Assembly (NCBI RefSeq): GCF_003086295.3
Contig: NC_092051.1
Location: 63,737,772-63,801,771 of the forward strand
Direction: 5' to 3'
DNA length: 64,000 bases
DNA from: Arachis hypogaea
Taxonomy: Eukaryota > Streptophyta > Magnoliopsida > Fabales > Fabaceae
Made by a program: the position numbers and the translations under genes. Below the pieces are notes generated by a model, which did not search any database, was not told where the DNA came from, and saw only the letters and a list, made by a program, of their open reading frames with translations. Shown piece by piece: positions 11,884 through 22,329 of this stretch; the stretch's first letter is position 1, and each line of letters starts with the position of its first letter.

Positions 11884-14214
11884 TCACAGATGTGCAGAGC
11901 TTTGTTGAGACTCTCCAACACCAAACTTAGAGTTTGGATATGGGAGTTCAACACCAAACTTAGAGTTTGGTTGTGGCCTCCCAACACCAAACTTAGAGTT
12001 TGACTGTGGGGGCTCTGGTTGACTCTGCTTTGAGAGAAGCTTTTTCTGCTTCCTCTCCATGGTTGTAGAGGGAGATCCTTGAGTTTTAAAGACAAGGGAG
12101 TCCTCATTCCATTGAAGGACTATTTCACCTCTGTCAACATCAATCACAGCTCTTGCTGTGGCCAGGAAAGGTCTTCCTAGGATGATGGATTCATCCTCTT
12201 CCTTTCCAGTATCCAGGACTATGAAATCAGTAGGGATGTAAAGGCCCTCAACCTTTACTAGCACATCCTCTACTTGTCCATAAGCCTGTTTTCTTGAGTT
12301 GTCTGCCATCTCTAATAAGATTCTAGCAGCTTGCACCCCATAGATTCCCAATTTCTCTATTACAGAGAGGGGCATGAGGTTTATCCCTGAACCAAGGTCA
12401 CACAGGGCCTTAAAGATCATGGTGCCTATGGTACAGGGTATTATGAACTTTCCAGGATCCTGTCTCTTCTGAGGCAATGTCAGTTGATCCAGATCACTTA
12501 GTTCATTGATGAACAAGGGAGGTTCAACTTCCCAAGTATCAATGCCAAATAATTTGGCATTCAGCTTCATGATTGCATCAAGAAACTTGGCAGTTTGCTC
12601 TTCAGTAACATCCTCATTCTCTTTAGAAGAGGAATACTCATCAGAGCTCATGAAGGGTATAAGGAGGTTCAATGGAATCTCTATGGTCTCTAGATGAGCC
12701 TCAGAGTCCTTTGGTTCCTCAGAGGGAAGCTCCTTATTGATCACTGGTCGTCCCAGGAGGTCTTCCTCCTTGGGATTCACGTCCTCCTCTCCCTCATTGG
12801 GTTCGGCCATTTTGCTTATGTTAATGGCCTTGCACTCTCCTTTTGGATTCTCTTCTGTATTGCTTGGGAGAGTACTGGGAGGGATTTCAGTGATCCTTTT
12901 ACTCAGCTGGCCCACTTGTGCTTCCAAATTTCTAATGGAAGACCTTGTTTCATTCATGAAGCTTACAGTGGCCTTGGATAGATCAGAGACTAGATTTGCT
13001 AAATTAGAAGCATTTTGTTCAGAGTTCTCTGTCTGTTGCTGAGTGGATGATGGAAAAGGCTTGCTATTGCTAAACCTGTTTCTTCCACCATTATTAAAGC
13101 CTTGTTGAGGCTTTTGATCCTTCCATGAGAAATTTGGATGATTTCTCCATGATGAGTTATAGGTGTTTCCATAAGGTTCACCTAAGTAATTCACCTCTGC
13201 TATTGCAGGGTTCTCAGGATCATAAGCTTCTTCTTCATAAAAAGCCTCTTGAGTACTGTTGGATGCAGCTTGCATTCCATGCAGACTCTGAGAGATCATA
13301 TTGACTTGCTGAGTCAATATTTTATTCTGAGCCAATATGGCATTCAGAGTATCAACTTCAAGAACTCCCTTCTTTATAGGCGTCCCATTGTTCACAGGAT
13401 TCCTTTCAGAAGTGTACATGAACTGGTTATTAGCAACCATGTCAATGAGTTCTTGAGCTTCTGCAGGTGTTTTCTTTAGGTGAATGGATCCACCTGCAGA
13501 AGTGTCCAGTGACATCTTTGATAGCTCAGATAAACCATCATAGAATATATCTAGGATGGTCCATTCTGAAAGCATGTCAGAAGGACACTTTTTGGTCAAC
13601 TGTTTGTATCTTTCCCAAGCTTCATAGAGGGATTCACCTTCTTTCTGTCTGAAGGTTTGAACATCAGCTCTAAGCTTGCTCAGCTTTTGAGGAGGAAAGT
13701 ACTTGGCTAAGAAAGCCGTGTCCAGCTTATCCCAAGAGTTCAGGCTGTCTTTGGGTTGAGAATCCAACCATAATCTAGCTCTGTCTCTTACAGCAAAAGG
13801 GAAAAGCATGAGCCTGTAGACTTCAGGATCTACTCCATTAGTCTTAACAGTATCACATATCTGCAAGAATTCAGTTAAGAACTGAAAAGGATCTTCAGAT
13901 GGAAGTCCATGAAACTTGCAGTTCTGCTGCATCAGAGAAACTAATTGAGGTTTCAGCTCAAAGTTGTTTGCTCCAATGGCAGGAATGGAGATGCTTCTTC
14001 CATGTAAATTGGAATTAGGTGCAGTAAAGTCACCAAGCATCTTCCTTACATTATTATTATTATTTTTGGCTGTCATCTCCTCTTCCTGTTCGAAAATTTC
14101 TGAAAGGTTATCTCTGGATTGTTGTATTTTAGCTTCTCTTAATTTTCTCTTTAGAGTCCTTTCAGGTTCTGGATCTGCTTCCACAAGAATGTTCTTATCC
14201 TTGCTCCTGCTCAT
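11884..14214 (-). CDS. gag-pro: Gag-protease polyprotein of a non-autonomous Athila-like element (776 aa)
   Basis: Gag packages element RNA into cytoplasmic virus-like particles; the aspartic protease matures it. The start is the ATG at 14214 (MSRSKDKNIL). Residues ~80-260 form a retrotrans_gag-type domain, with ELKPQLVSLMQQNCKFHG, FPFAVRDRARLWLD and the KYFPPQKLSKLR stretch typical of Athila gag. No CCHC zinc knuckle is seen. Around residues 585-690 lies a gag-asp protease domain (FIIPCTIGTMIFKALCDLGSG). The catalytic Asp is present, but the motif is D-L-G-S-G rather than D-[TL]-G-A/S-S. The tail has three 11-residue repeats centred on NSKFGV. The ORF then stops instead of continuing into RT. 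The 2.3-kb frame is fully open, so the copy is young. A structured motif follows 20 nt after the stop. Confidence 0.88.
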   Translation of the reverse strand: MSRSKDKNILVEADPEPERTLKRKLREAKIQQSRDNLSEIFEQEEEMTAKNNNNNVRKMLGDFTAPNSNLHGRSISIPAIGANNFELKPQLVSLMQQNCKFHGLPSEDPFQFLTEFLQICDTVKTNGVDPEVYRLMLFPFAVRDRARLWLDSQPKDSLNSWDKLDTAFLAKYFPPQKLSKLRADVQTFRQKEGESLYEAWERYKQLTKKCPSDMLSEWTILDIFYDGLSELSKMSLDTSAGGSIHLKKTPAEAQELIDMVANNQFMYTSERNPVNNGTPIKKGVLEVDTLNAILAQNKILTQQVNMISQSLHGMQAASNSTQEAFYEEEAYDPENPAIAEVNYLGEPYGNTYNSSWRNHPNFSWKDQKPQQGFNNGGRNRFSNSKPFPSSTQQQTENSEQNASNLANLVSDLSKATVSFMNETRSSIRNLEAQVGQLSKRITEIPPSTLPSNTEENPKGECKAINISKMAEPNEGEEDVNPKEEDLLGRPVINKELPSEEPKDSEAHLETIEIPLNLLIPFMSSDEYSSSKENEDVTEEQTAKFLDAIMKLNAKLFGIDTWEVEPPLFINELSDLDQLTLPQKRQDPGKFIIPCTIGTMIFKALCDLGSGINLMPLSVIEKLGIYGVQAARILLEMADNSRKQAYGQVEDVLVKVEGLYIPTDFIVLDTGKEEDESIILGRPFLATARAVIDVDRGEIVLQWNEDSLVFKTQGSPSTTMERKQKKLLSKQSQPEPPQSNSKFGVGRPQPNSKFGVELPYPNSKFGVGESQQSSAHL

Positions 14215-16213
14215 ATGACAAAGAAGAAGGCACAGAATAATAATAATAATAATGGAGATCCTTTATACCACAGTATAGGGATTCCTGTGTGAGTGAAAGA
14301 AGAGGGGGAGACAAAGAATGTAATATAATGGAAGAAACACAACTGTGAGGATGGAAGAGAGGTGAGATGAGATGTTAGGATATGAATGAATAAATAGAAT
14401 GAGATGGGGGAGGGATAATTTTCGAAAATTATTTTGAAAAAGAGTTAGTGATTTTCGAAAATGGTTTTTGAAAAATGTTAGTAATTTTCGAAAATTTTTG
14501 AAATCACAAATAAAAAATAAAAATAATTAGTTAATTAAAAAGGAATTTTTGAAAAAGAGAGAGGTATTTTCGAAAATTAGAAAGGGAGAATTAGTTAGGT
14601 GGTTTTGAAAAAGTTAAGAAACAAACAAAAAGTTAGTTAGTTAGTTGAAACAAATTTTGAAAACCAATTTTGAAAAGGTAGTTAGGAGGTTAGGAAAGAT
14701 ATTTTGAAAAGATATTTTTTTGAAAAAGATAAGATGAGAAGATATTTTTGAAAAGATATGATAGAAATTAGTTTTGAAAAAAGATTTGATCTTAAAAATC
14801 TCAATTAATGACTTGATTCACAAGAAATCACAAGATATGATTCTCAAAGTTTGAATCTTTCTTAACAAGCAAGTATCAAACTTCAAATTTTTGAATCAAA
14901 ACATTAATTGATTATGTTATTTTCGAAAATTTGGTATAAAAAATAAGAAAAAGATTTTTGAAAAATATTTTTGGAATTTTCGAAAATAACTAAGAATTTT
15001 GAAAAAGATTTGATTTTTGAAAAAGATTTTGAAAAAGATAAGATTTTCAAATTGAAAATTTGATTTGACTCATAAGAAACAACTTGATTTTTAAAAATTT
15101 TTGAAAAAGTCAACTCACATTTTCGAATTTGATGAGAGAAAAAGGGAAAGATATTTTTTTTTATTTTTGAAATTTTTATGAAAAACATGAAAATTATGCA
15201 ATGCAAGAAATTTTTAGATCAAAACAATGAATGCATGCAAGAATGCTATGAATGTCAAGATGAACACCAAGAACACTATGAATGTCAAGATGAACATCAT
15301 AGACACAATTTTGAAAAATTTTTAATGCAAAGAAAACATGCAGGACACCAAACTTAGAATTCTTTAATGCTTACGCACTAAGAATTCAAGAATGCATATG
15401 ATAAACATGAAAAGACACAAAACAAAAAATCATCAAGATCAAACAAGAAGACTTACCAAGAACAACTTGAAGATCATGAAGAACACTATGAATGCATGAT
15501 ATTTTCGAAAAAATGCAAGATGCATATGCAAGTGACACCAAACTTATGATATGACTCAAGACTCAAACAAGAAACAGAAAAATATTTTTAATTTTTATGA
15601 TTTTCTAATTTTTTTGGATTTTTTTTTGAAAATTATATGAAAAAGAAAAAATAAGGATTCCAAAATTTTTAATATGAATTCCAGGAATCTTGCCATGTTA
15701 GTCTAAAGCTTCAGTCCAGGAATTAGACATGGCTCACTACCCAGCCAAGCTTTCAATGAAAGCTCCGGTCCAAAACACTAGACATGGCCAATGGCCAGCC
15801 AAGCTTCAGCAGATATGGATACTTTTCATGTATATAGCAACTAAGTGTGTGAAAATCTCTTCATTTGTGATGGTAAGTTGAAACCCCAGTCCAAAAGATT
15901 AGACATGGGGTACAGCCAGCCAGGATTCAACAAATCATCCTGAAACACTAGAATTCATTCTTAAAAATTTTGAATCAAAATTTTGAAAACATTTTTATAT
16001 TTTTCGAAAACAGATGAAAAATTTTTGAAAGAATTTTAAAAAATTTTTGAAAATAAAATAAAAAGAAAATTACCTAATCTGAGCAACAAGATGAACCGTC
16101 AGTTGTCCAAACTCGAACAATCCCCGGCAACGGCGCCAAAAACTTGGTGCTGATGCCGGATCAAACTTGGCACTGATGTTACCGGACCAAAAGCTTGCCG
16201 AAAACTCAAACAA
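14215..16213 (-). other. AT-rich leader of the complete unit, with candidate 5' splice site
   Basis: About 2 kb between primer site and gag with no ORF of note. It is dominated by A/T runs built around the palindrome TTTTCGAAAA. At 15456-15452 the minus strand reads TTG|GTAAGTC, a good match to a plant 5' splice site, next to a conserved GTTCTTCATGATCTTCAAG stretch that has a counterpart in the leader of element B (51838-51905). The left unit has the same leader at 4807-6799, with the donor at 6045-6041. Confidence 0.55.
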
Positions 16214-16231
16214 TCCCCGGCAACGGCGCCA
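16214..16231 (-). promoter_or_regulatory. Primer binding site, tRNA-Asp type (complete unit)
   Basis: The minus strand reads TGGCGCCGTTGCCGGGGA, the exact complement of the 3' end of plant tRNA-Asp(GUC) as recalled. It lies 6 nt inside the 5' LTR. The same site in the left unit is 6800-6817. A second perfect copy lies further in (16121-16138 and 6707-6724), and a degenerate copy lies within the LTR (6859-6876 in the left unit). Confidence 0.85.
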
Positions 16232-16237
16232 AAAACT

Positions 16238-18054
16238 TGGTGCACGAAATTGTGATGTCCAGGCTCAAACAATCCCTGGCAACGTGAGCAACTTGGTACG
16301 CGCAATCGTGATTACACTTTGATTATGGAAAATTCATGGCTCTTCCTTTCCCTGGCACTGGCGCCAAGAACATGGTGCCAATCCCATGGTTCACAACTTC
16401 GATACAACTAACCAGCAAGTGCACTGGGTCGTCCAAGTAATACCTTACGTGAGTAAGGGTCGAATCCCACGGAGATTGTTGGTATGAAGCAAGCTATGGT
16501 CACCTTGTAAACCTCAGTCAGGCGGATATAAAATAATTATGGAGTTTTCGAATAATAAATAATAGAATAGGGATAGAGGTACTTATGTAAATCATTGGTA
16601 GGAATTTCAGATAAGCGAATGGAGATGCTTTTCGTTCCTCTGAACCTCTGCTTTCCTGCTATCTTCATCCAATCAGTCTTACTCCTTTCCATGGCTGGCT
16701 TTATGTGATACATCACCACTGTCAATGGCTACTTTCGGTCATCTCTCGGGAAAATGATCCAATGCCCTGTCACGGCACGGCTAATCGTCTGGAGGCATCA
16801 CCCTTGCCAATGGCTTCATCTTATCCTCTCAGTGAATAATATGCTCACGCACCCTGTCACGGCACGGCTATTCATCTGTCGGTTCTCGATCATGCTGGAA
16901 TAGAATTTACTATCCTTTTGCGTCTGTCACTAACGCCCTACAATCGCGAGTTAGGAGCTCGTCACAGTCATTCAATCATTGAATCCTACTCAGAATACCA
17001 CAGACAAGGTTTAGACCTTCCGGATTCTCTTAAATGCCGCCATCATTCTAGCTTACGCCACGAAGATTCCGGTTAGGAGATCTAAGAGATATTCATTCTA
17101 GCTTATTTCATGTAGAACGGAAGTGTTTGTCAGGCACGTGTTCATAGGGGAGAATGGTGATGAGCGTCACACATAATCATCATCTTCATCACGTTCTTGG
17201 GTGCGAATGGATATCTTAGAAGCGAAATAAGATGAGTTGAATAGAAAACAGTAGTACTTTGCAGTAATCTTTGAGGAACAGCAGAGCTCCACACCTTAAT
17301 CTATGGAGTGTAGAAACTCTACCGTATGAAAATACATAAGTGAAGGTTCAGGCATGGCCGAGATGGCCAGCCCCCTAAAACGTGATCAATAGTCTCCTAA
17401 GATGAACAATGGATTAAAATTGAGACCAAAGATGCCTAATACAATAGTAAAAGGTCCTATTTATAATAAACTAGTCACTAGGGTTTACATGAGTAAGTAA
17501 TTGATGCATAAATCCACTTCCGGGGCCCACTTGGTGTGTGTTTGGGCTGAGCTTAAGTGTAGCACGTGCAGAGGCCATTTGTGGAGTTGAACGCCAGTTT
17601 CTGTGCCAGTTTGGGCGTTCAACTCTGGTTTTGGATCCTTTTCTGGCGCTGGACGCCAGATTTGGGCAGAAGGCTGGCGTTGAACGCCAGTTTACGTCGT
17701 CTATTCTTGGCCAAAGTATGGACTATTATATATTTCTGGAAAGCCCTGGATGTCTACTTTCCAACACAATTGGAAGCGCACCATTTCGAGTTCTGTAGCT
17801 CCAGAAAATTCACTTTGAGTGCAGAGAGGTCAGAATCCAATAGCATTAGCAGTCCTTCTTCAACCTCTGAATCTGATTTCTGCTCAAGTCCCTCAATTTC
17901 AGCCAAAAAATACCTGAAATCACAGAAAAACACACAAACTCATAGTAAAGTCCAGAAATGTGAATTTAACATAAAAACTAATGAAAACAACCCTAAAAGT
18001 AACTAGATCCTACTAAAAACAATGCCAAAAAGCGTATAAATTATCCGCTCATCA
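16238..18054 (-). repeat. 5' LTR of the complete unit (1817 bp)
   Basis: On the minus strand it begins TGATGAGCGGATAATT and ends ...CGTGCACCA, followed by AGTTTT and the primer site. The end is placed at CACCA because the related LTRs ending at 49380 (CATCA) and at 23813 (CACCA, confirmed by a target duplication) stop at the same point relative to AGTTT. It carries a palindrome cluster about 364-475 bp from its 5' end. Confidence 0.85.
17580..17690. repeat. Palindrome cluster in U3 of the 5' LTR at 16238-18054
   Basis: Same palindromes as 8165-8275, with CTGGCGTTGAACGCCAG intact. A half-site that has decayed to GTTGAATGCC in the shared LTR is GTTGAACGCC here. Confidence 0.75.
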
Positions 18055-18120
18055 GTTACCTCCTAATGTGCATCCATCACCACCTTTTCCATTCTCTTCA
18101 TTGCTATATATCTCTTTGAA

Positions 18121-18148
18121 TTCAATTTACTTTCTCTTCCCCTTTTAG
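18121..18148 (+). promoter_or_regulatory. Candidate 3' splice site immediately before the B' ORF
   Basis: Pyrimidine-rich CTTTCTCTTCCCCTTTTAG ends one base before the ATG at 18150. Element B has TTTCTCTTCTTTCAG at the same place (60612-60626). Confidence 0.45.
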
Positions 18149-18149
18149 G

Positions 18150-19403
18150 ATGGCCACCAAGAAAGGAAAAGAGAAAGCTACTCCCAAACCCCCAGCAAGG
18201 AGAGGAACTAAAAGAGCACTAGTGGTAGAGCCTTCTTCAACTGCAGTCAAGCCCTCAACAAAAAGAGTTAAGAGGATCATCAAGGTTGATGAAAAGGAGA
18301 AAGCCTTTCCAGCAAAGGACACTGTGCGATTTCCAAAGCGCTACTGTGAGCAGATGTTCCCTATTCTAGCAGAAAGGAGTTACAACAACGAACACCTTCT
18401 TATCCTCCCGCCCAATATTGCTACTTTTTTTGAGCCCCAAATTGAACGAAGATAATGGGGTTTCCTACAGAGACAACCAAGGCAGGCCAATCTTTCTTCG
18501 GTAGTCGAGTTCTACTCTAACTTCTACCTGCCTACCCTGCAGTCTGTCTTTGTTCGTCAGAAGCAAGTACCCATTACAGAAGAGGCCATTCAAAAAGCTT
18601 TTGATCTTTCCCCTATTCCAGAAGGATTGGACACCTTTCAAGAAGCCGCACTCAAGCGCCAGATGTACCAATTTGACTGGGAAGCTGTTCTCAGAGTTAT
18701 CTCACTACCTGGCAGCCGTTGGATCTACAGATACCATCGTACCCGCCCTAAGGGAATATCGGCTTCAGCACTTACCTTGGAGGCTCACATATGGGCACAG
18801 ATCCTGTCCCATTACGTCTTTCCGAGCACTGACGAGTCCTCCTTCACTGCGGACATGGCCGTTCTACTATGGTGCATCCTTACAGACCAGCCTCTGAATC
18901 TACCAAGACATATCCGGAATGCCATGGGACACGTACAAATTGCGGGCAACTTACCTTTTCCCGCCTTGGTCTCAGATCTTGTCTCAGCAGCCGGAGTTTC
19001 CTACAGAGCTGGAGACACCAAAGCCATGCTTCCACGGGATGATCAGTATGTCCCCAATGGGAAGTACCTTAGACTTCCAGCAGCCACTACAAGCCTTCCT
19101 ACTGCACCGGTTGCCGATATCCTTTCCTCAACACCACAAGCACCTACAATAGATGAACTGCTCCAGCAGATAATCAAAAGATTAGATCGGCAAGAACAGA
19201 AAGCGAAGTTAAGAGAGCGCCGTAATGAGCGCCGATTCAAACACCTCAAGGAGCTACTCAAGGGACACTTCAAGGACTTAGACACCCCGGACTCCACTTC
19301 TTTTACCAGCACAGGGAGCCTTGATGGTCCCAACTGTGGAGATACTGCAATCAGCCCACCCCTGTTCTTGACAGATGGCACCGAGGATGGTGCAAAGCCT
19401 TAA
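18150..19403 (+). pseudogene. Putative plant transposon protein (Transposase_32-like) of B', one in-frame stop
   Basis: A single frame runs 418 codons from ATG 18150 to TAA 19401-19403, broken only by TAA at 18453-18455. The N-terminus is lysine-rich (MATKKGKEKATPKPPARRG). The domain body follows: QIERR, the stop, then VVEFYSNFYLP, EAIQKAFDLSPIP, LRVISLPGSRW, ALTLEAHIWAQILSHYV and NLPFPALVSDLV. Near the C-terminus is a basic heptad-like helix (ELLQQIIKRLDRQEQKAKLR). It parallels the 382-aa ORF at 9803-10951, including the RRGW-type junction where the stop sits. A polypyrimidine tract and AG lie directly before the ATG, so a spliced transcript is plausible. The stop codon overlaps the first polypurine tract. 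Confidence 0.78.
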
Positions 19404-19415
19404 GTGTGGGGAGGT
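19402..19415 (+). promoter_or_regulatory. Internal copy of the polypurine tract in B'
   Basis: AAGTGTGGGGAGGT, identical to the LTR-adjacent tract at 20823-20836, 1421 bp upstream of it and overlapping the ORF stop codon. Confidence 0.7.
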
Positions 19416-20822
19416 CGGTCAGTACATGACTTCTGGAGGTAATTTCTCTTCCCTAGCACCAATAAATTAGGATATTTTAGTTAAATTTTCTTTCTTTTAT
19501 AGAATAGGATAAATTGCATAGTAATAGGTTAGTTGCATGCATGCTCAACTTGATTGAAAAGACAATAAGTTTCTTCTAAGACTCTATCTTTGGAACAAAA
19601 TTTCACTAATTTTTTAAAAATTTTTTTATGATAAATCTGCATGAAGTTGTATTTGGAACATGATTTTTGAGCTAAAAAACACACAACCTGTGAAGATTTG
19701 AGCCTTTATGTATGATTACATTATTTAACCATAAACATTTTATTCTTGTGTGTTTACTTCTCTATGATTGTAATCTATATTTTGTTTCATCCTATATGTC
19801 CAATATTTATTATATTCGTATGCTTGCATATGATTGAGGCCATCTTTTGTTTAAACTCACTTATCCAAATTAAGCCTACCCTTTTCAATTACCTTTGTTA
19901 ACCACTTTGAGCCTTTAAATCCTGTTTGTTCTATATTTCACCACATTACTAGCCTTAAGTGGAAAAATAATTGTATATCCCAAATTGAATCTTTGGTTAG
20001 CTTAAGATAGAATTGTGTGTGCTAGTTAAATATGGGAAATTGTGGGAACAAAAGTTATTAAGGGAATGTGTCATGATAATACAATGGAAATTTGGATACC
20101 TACTCATGTAAAACTATAAGAATTAAAAATCTATGTGTATTGATAAGCTATGTTTATTTTTATGTCTATCTAAAAAAAATTAATAAATAAATGAGGGGAC
20201 AAAATCACCCCAATGCTGAATTAAGAATTCAAAGATCAATGCACATATGAAAAAAAAATTAAAATAAAAAGTTGATACATGAGTATGGAATGCAAAAGGG
20301 AATTTTGGGTAGCTAGGTATGAATTCTAAGGTTACACTAAATATATATAGGTTAGATTAAAGCTTGGGTTAATTAAAAGATTCAATTTATAAGCTCACTT
20401 AACCATATATATACCCCTACCTCTACCTTGGCCCCATTACAACCCTGGAAAGACCTCATGATGTTTGCATTGGTATGTTAACTGTTGTTGATTGGTTAGG
20501 AGAAGAACAAAAGTTAGAGAACATGATTAGAGAAGGAAAGAGTGATTACCCTATACACTAGAGAGATCAGAGCGTACATACATCATCAGTGAGGGTTCAA
20601 TGCTTGAATTTCCATGTTCCCTGCTTTCATGAGCTATCCTCTTGCACCTTTGTCTGTCTTACTGTAATTATTTTGAAGAGCTTATTTACTTTCAATCAAG
20701 TGGGCAAGAATCATATAGTTGCATTCATATATATAGGATTGCATTGCATTGCATGAATTTCTACATGTTCATACTTGTTTATTTTATCCCCTTTAATTGA
20801 GCATGAGGAAATGCTAATGTTT
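19416..20822 (+). other. Noncoding 3' region of B'
   Basis: AT-rich, with no supported ORF. Blocks are shared with B at 60786-62618, including TTTGGAACATGA, ACACACAACCTGTGA and GTTGATTGGTTAG. It is conserved between two elements without coding potential. Confidence 0.55.
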
Positions 20823-20836
20823 AAGTGTGGGGAGGT
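20823..20836 (+). promoter_or_regulatory. Polypurine tract of B'
   Basis: AAGTGTGGGGAGGT directly abuts the 3' LTR start TGATAAACC. This is the expected plus-strand primer position. Confidence 0.8.
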
Positions 20837-22329
20837 TGATAAACCACTATTTTATGGTTTATATTGTGTTTAATTGTATGGTTTTATCATGATCCTGACC
20901 CACTCATTCATTTAAATAGCATGCATTTATATTTCCTTCCTGAAATTATTACATGAGTGAAAATTGCTTCCTAGAGACTTTTAATTATACATTTTACTTC
21001 TCCTTTATTCCATTCGATGCCGTGATCTGTGTGTTAAGTGTTTCAGGCTTTATAGAGCAAGAATGAGTTGGAGATTGGAAAGGAAGCTAGCAAAAATGGA
21101 AGGAACACAAGAAATTGAGGAGATGACCAGCGAGAAGCGACGCGGCCGCATGGACGACGCGACCGTGGAGAGAAGATCAAATCGTAGTGATGCGGCCGCA
21201 TGGATGACGCGACCGCGCGAAATGGAAAAGCACGAGCGACGCGGAGGCGTGGACGACGCGCCCGCGTGGTGAAGCGAAACGTGAATGACGTGTCCGCATG
21301 AGCGACGCGATCGCGTGGCATGCGCGATTTGCATAATTTGCAGAATCGCTGGGGCGATTTTGGACCCTATTTTGACCCAATTTTCGGCCCAGAACAGCAG
21401 ACTAGAGCCAAAGAACATACAGAAACCAGACACAACATTCATTCTACACAGTTTTTAGTTTTTAGATCTAGTTTTACTCATCCCCTAGGTTTTCTCTCTA
21501 CACATTCATAGTTCTTACGATTTAATTTTCTCTTATTTTTTTGGCATTGAAACACTAAGAAGAGTTATTACCTCATCAAGACTTCATCATTCTAGTTCAT
21601 TTTCTTTACTTGGCTTCACTCTTCCATGTTCTTTGCTTGGTTAATTTTACCATTGGAATATTTTTAGGATTATTTAATACAAGGATCACCTTTATTTTTA
21701 ATTGACTATTTCAATTTTTATTTACAATGTTTTCCTTTAATTCCTTTTTATATGCTATGAATTTTACATTCACAATGAGCGAGTAGTTCCCTAACTTGAT
21801 GGGGAATTGATTGAAAGGAACCCTTGAGTTGGGAGGCTTGAAAGAAAAATTTTAATTGGGTTTGTGGTTAGATTGCCTCCTAATCACTAACACCAATCCC
21901 TTTTAATTAAGTGGATTGCAACTTGTGAACGGACGTAGCATTCCAACTTGTTTGACTTTCCTTTACCTAGTGAAAGATAACTAAACAGGACAACCCTCAA
22001 TTGTCAATTAATCCTGAGAGCATTCCAACAATAATAGGGATTCCAACTAATCAATTCCCAGTCAAGGCTTTTATTTACATTATTCAAATTCCCAATTTAA
22101 TTTCCTATTTGCTCAATTCAACCCTTTTTGAAAATCTCTGATAAATAAAATAGCACACTTTTCTGCAACTCGTTGGGAGACGACCTGGGATTCATACTCC
22201 CAGTATTTTAATTTTAATTTTCTGTGACATCTTTCTAAATTGATAGGCAGATTTCTGGCGAATTAAGAACTATACTTGCAACGTATATATTTTAACAATT
22301 CTTAATTCGCCAAATTTCTGCCCGCATCA
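20837..22329 (+). repeat. 3' LTR of B' (1493 bp)
   Basis: Begins TGATAAACCACTATTTTATG, as the LTRs at 50250 and 62633 do, and ends TTCTGCCCGCATCA. A GC-rich cluster of ACGCGACC-type repeats and NotI-like GCGGCCGC words lies at 21138-21317, starting 301 bp in. The following bases (22330-22334, ATGAC) would be one side of the target duplication. Confidence 0.85.

Larger units (their letters stand above)
6824..18054 (-). mobile_element. Complete non-autonomous Athila-like LTR retrotransposon unit (FIDEL/Feral-like)
   Basis: Bounded by LTRs at 16238-18054 (5') and 6824-8650 (3', shared with the left unit). Minus-strand order is 5' LTR, tRNA-Asp-type primer site, about 2 kb of AT-rich leader, an open gag-protease ORF, a structured post-ORF motif, a palindrome cluster, an open Transposase_32-like ORF and the 3' LTR. 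Nothing resembling RT, RNase H or integrase is present in the 7.6-kb interior, so mobility would need a helper. The outer flank is gttac at 18055-18059; the matching target duplication would be off the left edge. The LTR start TGATGAGCGGATAATT resembles peanut FIDEL/Feral elements from memory; the family name is tentative. Confidence 0.87.
18055..22329 (+). mobile_element. 3' part of non-autonomous LTR element B' (second ORF, 3' region, 3' LTR)
   Basis: Begins abruptly where the minus-strand tandem was inserted, so the 5' part is beyond the left edge. It holds a Transposase_32-like ORF with one stop, two copies of a polypurine tract, about 1.4 kb of noncoding 3' sequence and a 1493-bp LTR. 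It shares its layout and much 3' sequence with element B (50250-64000). Its 3' LTR abuts the RNase H region of a decayed Athila pol, so B' inserted there. Confidence 0.8.

Noticed and set aside
12694..14218. Plus-strand ORFs of 60-115 codons across the gag region (also 3099-4810)
   Set aside because: They lie antisense to the long gag-protease frame and have no recognisable features; their repetition in both tandem units only reflects the duplication.
21138..21317. Vector contamination suggested by GCGGCCGC (NotI) sites
   Set aside because: The sites are part of a family-wide ACGCGACC/GCGGCC repeat seen in related LTRs and element interiors, with no polylinker context.
20837..22329. LTR B' as a solo LTR
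   Set aside because: A polypurine tract and shared 3' interior directly precede it, so it is the 3' LTR of an element whose 5' part lies beyond the tandem insertion.
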